Of a stretch of DNA of 35,249 bases, positions 30,880-35,249 are shown piece after piece (position 1 is the first letter of the stretch; each line of letters starts with the position of its first letter). Below the pieces are notes generated by a model. That model was given only the letters and a program-made list of their open reading frames with translations. It made no database searches and was not told the origin of the DNA. The stretch covers positions 1 through 35,249 of the forward strand of contig NZ_AUKC01000014.1 of the NCBI RefSeq assembly GCF_000424545.1, given 5' to 3'. The DNA is from Butyrivibrio sp. NC3005 (GTDB lineage: Bacteria > Bacillota > Clostridia > Lachnospirales > Lachnospiraceae). The translations under genes were made by a program, and so were the position numbers.

Positions 30880-32629
30880 ATACTTTTATAAATATATTTA
30901 TAATACATCAAAAGGTTATTTTGTAGTTTTGTTTATAAATATCATATTCGTTGCTATATCCCCAATTAATAGTATGCTGCTAACGAAATCGCTGCTTGAT
31001 TCAATAATAGAAAAAGAAAACATTATTAGTTGGCTAATTTTACTTGTTGTAAGTAATTTTATAATTGGAGTTGTAATAAATTTTACCAAGGAAATTCGTT
31101 TGAAATATGAGGACAGGTTCTCAAGGGAATTTGATCTTGATTTGTCAAAAAAGAATATGGAAACGAAGTACTCAGATACTGAAAAAGCCAGTAATATAGA
31201 AGCCTTAAATAAGGCAGTAACAGGAATGAGCTGGTATTCAGGAGGAGTACGTGGATTATCAGACTGTTTTGTTGGAATTATTTCTTCAATACTAACATTG
31301 ATTGGAGTAACTTACATTATATCAACTATTTCAGTTTCGTTAATTATATGTTCGGTTATCACTGTAAGCGTAAATACACTTTCAACATCAAAATGTAACA
31401 AAGCTCAACAAGAGGTATTTAGCATAACACCCGCAATCAACAAGTTTTATCATTACATATATCAAAAAGTCACAGATAGAAAATATGCTAAAGAAATTAG
31501 GTTATATAATGCTTCGAATATGATATTGAACAAAGAATTGGAAAATGCTAACGAACTGAACAAAATAGACAATCGTTGTGCGTGTAAACAAACCTTTTGG
31601 GGGTGTCTAGGCGGTGTAACATCAGCATTAAATTATTGCGTAGTATATGTATATTTAGGGTTATTAGCATTACAAGGGAGAATTTCTATATCAGAAGTTG
31701 TTTTGTGTGTTTCTGCTGTGGATGCACTTGTTAATGGGTGTTTAATAAGTATTATTAGATTAGTTCAGGATATCGGATTAAAGTGTGATTTTATGGGGGC
31801 GTTTATAGACTTTATGAAATCCGATGAAAAAATAAAGTCAGGAAATTTAATTGTTGATGAGTTCCAATTTGAACAATTGGATTTTAAAAATGTTTATTTC
31901 AAATATCCTGGTAATAATGATTATATACTTGAGAATGTTTCATTTACAATAAGAAAAAATGAAAGTGTTTCTTTTGTTGGCTTGAATGGAGCGGGAAAAT
32001 CTACTATTGTTAAGCTTTTATGTAGATTATATACGGTAACAGACGGTGAAATTCTCTTGAATGGAGTGAGTATATATGATTATGAATATAAAGAGTATTT
32101 AAAGCATTTATCAGTTGTTTTTCAAGATTTTAAACTGCTTGGATATAGCATTGATGAAAACATTAAAATGGGAGACAGGGATAAGCCGTTTAAAAGAAGT
32201 GATATATATAATAGAAGTGGCTTGAATTCATGGGTTGAAAAGCAGAAATATAAAGGAAATACACTTTTATATAGAGATTATGATAGTGAGGGAGTTGAAC
32301 CTTCTGGTGGTATAGCTCAGAAAATCGCAATTGCAAGAGCTTTACAGAGGGATTCTTCAATTATTATACTCGATGAACCAACTGCTGCATTGGATCCAGT
32401 AGCCGAGTACGAAATATATGAGAGATTTAACCAACTTGTAAAAAACAAAACAGCAATATATATATCTCATAGGCTATCTTCGTGTAAATTTTGTGATCGA
32501 ATAATTGTCATTAATAAAAAAAGTGTCGCAGAAGAGGGAAATCATTATGAATTGCTAAAAAAAGGTGGACTGTATGCTGAGATGTATAATACACAAGCAA
32601 GCTGGTATAAGAAAGCAGAATTAGCATAA
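30851..32629 (+). CDS. ABC exporter half-transporter 4 (divergent signature)
   Basis: 592 residues, membrane domain (about 20-315) plus ATPase. Walker A GLNGAGKST (about 376-384), Q-loop SVVFQDFKLL, signature PSGGIAQK (about 483-490, Leu to Pro and Gln to Ile), Walker B IIILDE, D-loop AALDP, switch His YISHRL. The altered signature against the canonical one in ABC3 again fits a heterodimer with one weak ATP site. The start is one of two adjacent ATGs (30851, 30854) behind GGAG and overlaps the ABC3 end by 29 nt, so the pair is coupled. A longer frame to ATG 30800 is judged an overlap artefact. Ten nucleotides after its stop the next possible small-gene ATG occurs. Confidence 0.83.
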   Translation: MMKKALSICRYFYKYIYNTSKGYFVVLFINIIFVAISPINSMLLTKSLLDSIIEKENIISWLILLVVSNFIIGVVINFTKEIRLKYEDRFSREFDLDLSKKNMETKYSDTEKASNIEALNKAVTGMSWYSGGVRGLSDCFVGIISSILTLIGVTYIISTISVSLIICSVITVSVNTLSTSKCNKAQQEVFSITPAINKFYHYIYQKVTDRKYAKEIRLYNASNMILNKELENANELNKIDNRCACKQTFWGCLGGVTSALNYCVVYVYLGLLALQGRISISEVVLCVSAVDALVNGCLISIIRLVQDIGLKCDFMGAFIDFMKSDEKIKSGNLIVDEFQFEQLDFKNVYFKYPGNNDYILENVSFTIRKNESVSFVGLNGAGKSTIVKLLCRLYTVTDGEILLNGVSIYDYEYKEYLKHLSVVFQDFKLLGYSIDENIKMGDRDKPFKRSDIYNRSGLNSWVEKQKYKGNTLLYRDYDSEGVEPSGGIAQKIAIARALQRDSSIIILDEPTAALDPVAEYEIYERFNQLVKNKTAIYISHRLSSCKFCDRIIVINKKSVAEEGNHYELLKKGGLYAEMYNTQASWYKKAELA

Positions 32630-32657
32630 TGATAATAAAATGAGGAATGTTCAGAAA

Positions 32658-32915
32658 ATGAGTAACGTAATTAAGAAATTACCTATTGTACATCCGCCAT
32701 TTGAAACATACCAAGGCGCATCCTTTATATTGGGGATTTTCCCGGAACAAGAATGGATGACTGATAAATATGGAAGAGGAATACAGTTTCTTAGAGATAT
32801 ATCACGAGATGCTAAAGAACATTCAGATAACAGCGTGATAGAAGATGTTCTGAAGACTGTTGCAATAATAAAGGATTATTTTGCTAATAATATGGAAAAT
32901 TTTAGATCAAAATAA
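32658..32915 (+). CDS. Small protein closing the ABC operon (85 aa)
   Basis: No family recognised. It has 85 residues from ATG 32658; an in-frame ATG at 32640 has no ribosome site, whereas GAGG lies 12 nt before 32658, so neither start is certain. The first part, IKKLPIVHPPFETYQGASFI, is non-polar with prolines; the rest is charged and helical (DVLKTVAIIKDYFANNMENF). There is no signal peptide, GG leader or cysteine. It follows ABC4 at 28 nt and is the last gene before the GH120 promoter. It could be cargo, a chaperone or an immunity protein of the ABC system. Confidence 0.45.
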   Translation: MSNVIKKLPIVHPPFETYQGASFILGIFPEQEWMTDKYGRGIQFLRDISRDAKEHSDNSVIEDVLKTVAIIKDYFANNMENFRSK

Positions 32916-32960
32916 AAACGTTAATAAATCATTAAGAATATCCTTGCGGTTTTAAAAAAG

Positions 32961-32969
32961 TGCTATAAT
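32961..32969 (+). promoter_or_regulatory. Extended -10 promoter of the GH120 gene
   Basis: TGCTATAAT is an extended -10 (TGnTATAAT); the matching -35 (TCCTTG at 32941-32946, 17-bp spacer) is weak. The start codon lies 86 nt downstream. No clear catabolite-control site was seen between. Confidence 0.5.
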
Positions 32970-33055
32970 TTTAATTATATGAAACAGTAGAATGAATTAG
33001 GGTTGTACTGGTTTATATGCCAAAATTTTGCAAAAAACTATAGGAGGAGTTCTTA

Positions 33056-35044
33056 ATGATTTTTTACGTTGATGCTAATGCGTTTCGTGGGGGAAATGGA
33101 AGTAAAGAGCGACCTTTTAAACGCATTAACGATGCAGCATCTATTGCTGTAGCAGGAGATGAAGTAATAGTAAAAGCGGGAGTTTACCGTGAGCGTGTAG
33201 TTCCAAGGCATGCTGGGACTAAGGAACATCCGATTGTGTATCGTTCTGAAGAAATGCTTGGAGCAGTTATTACTGGAGCAGAAGTTTTAACTGGATGGAC
33301 TCGTAAAGACGGTACTATGTGGAGCGTTAGGGTTTCCAATTCTATTTTCGGAGACTACAATCCTTATGTAGAACAGGTGTATGGTGATTGGTATTTTTCA
33401 CCTATTATCAGACATACTGGAAGTGTATTTCTTAATGACATGATGATGTATGAGACGACTTCTATTAAGGAGTGTCAGGAGGGCCTGGAAGATTCTTTTG
33501 CATGGAATAAGGAAGAGTCTAAGTATTTATGGTACTGTGAGCAAGACGGCGATGAAACTGTTTTTTATGCTAACTTTCAGGACAAGAATCCAAATAATGA
33601 GAAGGTTGAGATTAGTGTCAGAAGAAATTGTTTCATGCCAGACGAAAATCACATCGATTATATAACTGTAAAAGGTTTTAATATCAACAAAGCTGCTACT
33701 ACATGGGCACCTCCTGCAGCATATCAGGATGGCATGATTGGACCTCACTGGAGTATGGGATGGATTATTGAAGACTGTGAGATTTATGGCAGCAGATGTT
33801 GTGGTATTTCTCTTGGAAAATATTTGGACCCTGAAAATGATATGTATTTTACAAAAAAGCATGTTAAGAGTCCTACCCAGATGGAGAGAGATGCGGTATG
33901 CAGGGGGCAGTATCATGGATGGCTTAAGGAAAAAATCGGTCATCATATTATTAGAAGGTGTAATATTCACCACTGTGAGCAGACTGGAATTGTAGGACGT
34001 ATGGGAGGTGTATTCTCTACAATAGAGGATTGCACTATTCATCATATTTGCAATTCTCAGCAGCTTGGAGGCGCTGAAACTGCCGGAATTAAGCTTCATG
34101 CTGGAATAGATGTTACTATTCGCCGCAATCACATTTACAACTGTATTATAGGTATATGGCTTGATTGGCAGGCTCAAGGTGCTAGAGTGACGCAGAATCT
34201 TATGCATGATAACACAAGACCAGAGGGTGTTAAGCAGGCTGATGGTGCGATGTTCAATTCAGATGTTTTCGTAGAAGTTGGGCATGGTCCGACTCTTATT
34301 GACAATAATATTCTTTTGTCACCTGTTGCTGTTACGATTCCTAGTGAGGGAATTGCCTGTGTTCACAACCTTATTGCAGGCAGCTTTAGTCTTATTAATT
34401 CTGGTGTAGACAGTATAGTCAATGGTCAAAGAGAGCCTAGATACACGCCTTACCATATAAGACATCGTACTGAGGTTGCCGGATTTATGACTATTCTTCA
34501 TGGTGATGACAGAATTTATAATAATATTTTTGTTCAGAAATTTGACGTTGAAGATGATAAAAAGACTGCGGCAGATGCTGATTATAAGGTGGTAGGAACG
34601 GCTCCTTTTGATATCTTTCCGACTAAACAGGAGTGGGATTTGCAATTTGATTTGACAAAGAATCCTGATATGGGCAAGTTGGCAGAGGCTCATTTTGGTC
34701 ATCTTCCTGTATGGATTGATGGAAATGCATATTTTAACAAGGCAACAAGATATGGCAAGGAAGAACACTTTTTAGAAGGTGCAAAGGAAGTTTATGCAGA
34801 TGTGATATTAGAAGGCAATTCATGGAAACTAAAGTCGAATATTGGCGATGCGTTAAAGGATTTTGCTTGTGGTATTATAAGTTCTAAAACTCTTGGTTAT
34901 GCATTTGAGCCAGAGCAAAGATTTGAAAATCCTGATGGAACAGAGATTGTGTTCGACACTGACTATTTTGGCAATCACAGAGGAGTATCTGCAATTCCTG
35001 GACCATTTGCCTTATTTAGTGATAACAAAATTGCATTAGTTTAA
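33056..35044 (+). CDS. GH120 beta-xylosidase (right-handed beta-helix)
   Basis: 662 residues. The opening YVDANAFRGGNGSKERPFKR and AGDEVIVKAGVYRERVVP, then SNSIFGDYNPYVEQVYGDW, AATTWAPPAAYQDGMIGPHW and TEVAGFM, match the GH120 xylosidase of Thermoanaerobacterium as I remember it. The family catalytic pair is conserved: Asp in IWLDWQAQG (about residue 370) and Glu in DVFVEVGHGP (about residue 407). Between them lies an extra stretch TRPEGVKQADGAMFNS compared with the remembered enzyme. There is no signal peptide, so it should act in the cytoplasm on imported xylo-oligosaccharides, releasing xylose. AGGAGG is 8 nt before the ATG. It is transcribed alone, unrelated to the ABC operon upstream. 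No transporter for its substrate lies in the window. Confidence 0.88.
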   Translation: MIFYVDANAFRGGNGSKERPFKRINDAASIAVAGDEVIVKAGVYRERVVPRHAGTKEHPIVYRSEEMLGAVITGAEVLTGWTRKDGTMWSVRVSNSIFGDYNPYVEQVYGDWYFSPIIRHTGSVFLNDMMMYETTSIKECQEGLEDSFAWNKEESKYLWYCEQDGDETVFYANFQDKNPNNEKVEISVRRNCFMPDENHIDYITVKGFNINKAATTWAPPAAYQDGMIGPHWSMGWIIEDCEIYGSRCCGISLGKYLDPENDMYFTKKHVKSPTQMERDAVCRGQYHGWLKEKIGHHIIRRCNIHHCEQTGIVGRMGGVFSTIEDCTIHHICNSQQLGGAETAGIKLHAGIDVTIRRNHIYNCIIGIWLDWQAQGARVTQNLMHDNTRPEGVKQADGAMFNSDVFVEVGHGPTLIDNNILLSPVAVTIPSEGIACVHNLIAGSFSLINSGVDSIVNGQREPRYTPYHIRHRTEVAGFMTILHGDDRIYNNIFVQKFDVEDDKKTAADADYKVVGTAPFDIFPTKQEWDLQFDLTKNPDMGKLAEAHFGHLPVWIDGNAYFNKATRYGKEEHFLEGAKEVYADVILEGNSWKLKSNIGDALKDFACGIISSKTLGYAFEPEQRFENPDGTEIVFDTDYFGNHRGVSAIPGPFALFSDNKIALV

Positions 35045-35146
35045 TTTTTGTTTCAAAATTGATAAAGTGGATTTTTGTGAGGCAAACTCAATGATTTTGA
35101 TGGTTGCATAATCTAAGAAATGATGACTTTTTGTCACTTATATTCA

Positions 35147-35171
35147 GAAACTCGCATTTACTGCGAGTTTC
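35147..35171 (+). terminator. Hairpin after the GH120 gene
   Basis: Perfect 10-bp stem GAAACTCGCA / TGCGAGTTTC, 5-nt loop, no T run on either side. It may be a weak or factor-dependent terminator, with the T-run-bearing repeat at 35192 as the actual one. Confidence 0.5.
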
Positions 35172-35191
35172 GTGAGAACAAAAGTCAAGCG

Positions 35192-35249
35192 GCAAACTGG
35201 TCCAAGGCGAAGCCTTTTTAAATGGCCAGTTTGCGTAGTTTTTGGAACG
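35192..35249. repeat. Dispersed hairpin repeat, copy 2
   Basis: GCAAACTGG ... CCAGTTTGC palindrome with AAGGC/GCCTT inner arms, T run and a final TTTTTGGAACG (35239-35249) at the window edge. It matches 15096-15152 with one loop difference (A to G). The left-hand TTTTTGGAACG seen in copy 1 is absent here (GTCAAGCG instead). Confidence 0.8.

Noticed and set aside
33527..34207. 226-codon minus-strand open frame inside the GH120 gene
   Set aside because: Shadow of the xylosidase reading frame, with no independent evidence.
1..35249. CRISPR array, IS element or prophage
   Set aside because: No regularly spaced repeats, no intact transposase or integrase, and no phage structural genes were found; only fragments near the tRNA genes.

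Overview
The window reads as chromosomal DNA of a low-GC anaerobic Firmicute. The best guess is a Lachnospiraceae of the Butyrivibrio/Pseudobutyrivibrio kind. This is inferred from the AT-rich codon use, strong AGGAGG ribosome sites, the T-box leader on ileS, a membrane GGDEF protein, and an intracellular GH120-type xylosidase. No taxonomic search was possible.

Layout. (1) 1-433: a relaxase N-terminal scrap and a tandem repeat next to a minus-strand tRNA-Gly(GCC) with its own promoter and terminator. (2) 512-4167: housekeeping genes: an RlmI-like rRNA methyltransferase, an unusual MurC-like Mur ligase and a membrane-anchored alpha/beta hydrolase. (3) 4179-8088: two tRNA-Pro(CGG) genes in opposite orientation, each with an identical-looking promoter and a 150-nt leader. 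They form a ~257-bp inverted repeat around a 3.4-kb accessory segment holding an integrase remnant, an XRE regulator, a P-loop fragment, a frameshifted SpoIID-like gene and a secreted protein. (4) 8230-15077: small metabolic and stress genes: an AAC(3)-family acetyltransferase, an SPFH protein plus ribbon-helix-helix protein with a tandem operator, a CPBP protease, a flavin reductase, two methyltransferases, and a coiled-coil/zinc-ribbon pair. (5) 15247-18554: a GGDEF / CobW-like GTPase / GT4 glycosyltransferase operon, then a zinc-ribbon membrane protein. (6) 20185-23725: T-box-controlled ileS of the long (type 2) class. (7) 24046-32915: a clearly AT-richer block containing an RNPP/Rgg-like regulator and an operon of four ABC exporter half-transporters interleaved with three unrecognised small proteins. 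(8) 33056-35044: a GH120 beta-xylosidase, followed by a second copy of a dispersed hairpin repeat also present at 15085-15152.

The strongest candidate for an undescribed system is region 7. The gene order is regulator - 82-aa protein - ABC1 - ABC2 - ~100-aa protein - ABC3 - ABC4 - 85-aa protein. Each ABC pair looks like a heterodimer with one canonical and one degenerate ATP site. The middle small gene is interrupted at a T6 tract, where one extra T would extend it exactly to the ABC3 start. No peptidase, lantibiotic synthetase or radical-SAM enzyme is present, so the cargo is unknown. A peptide exported under peptide-responsive control is an inference only.

Second in interest are the inverted tRNA-Pro units with their conserved structured leader, and the hairpin repeat flanked by TTTTTGGAACG.
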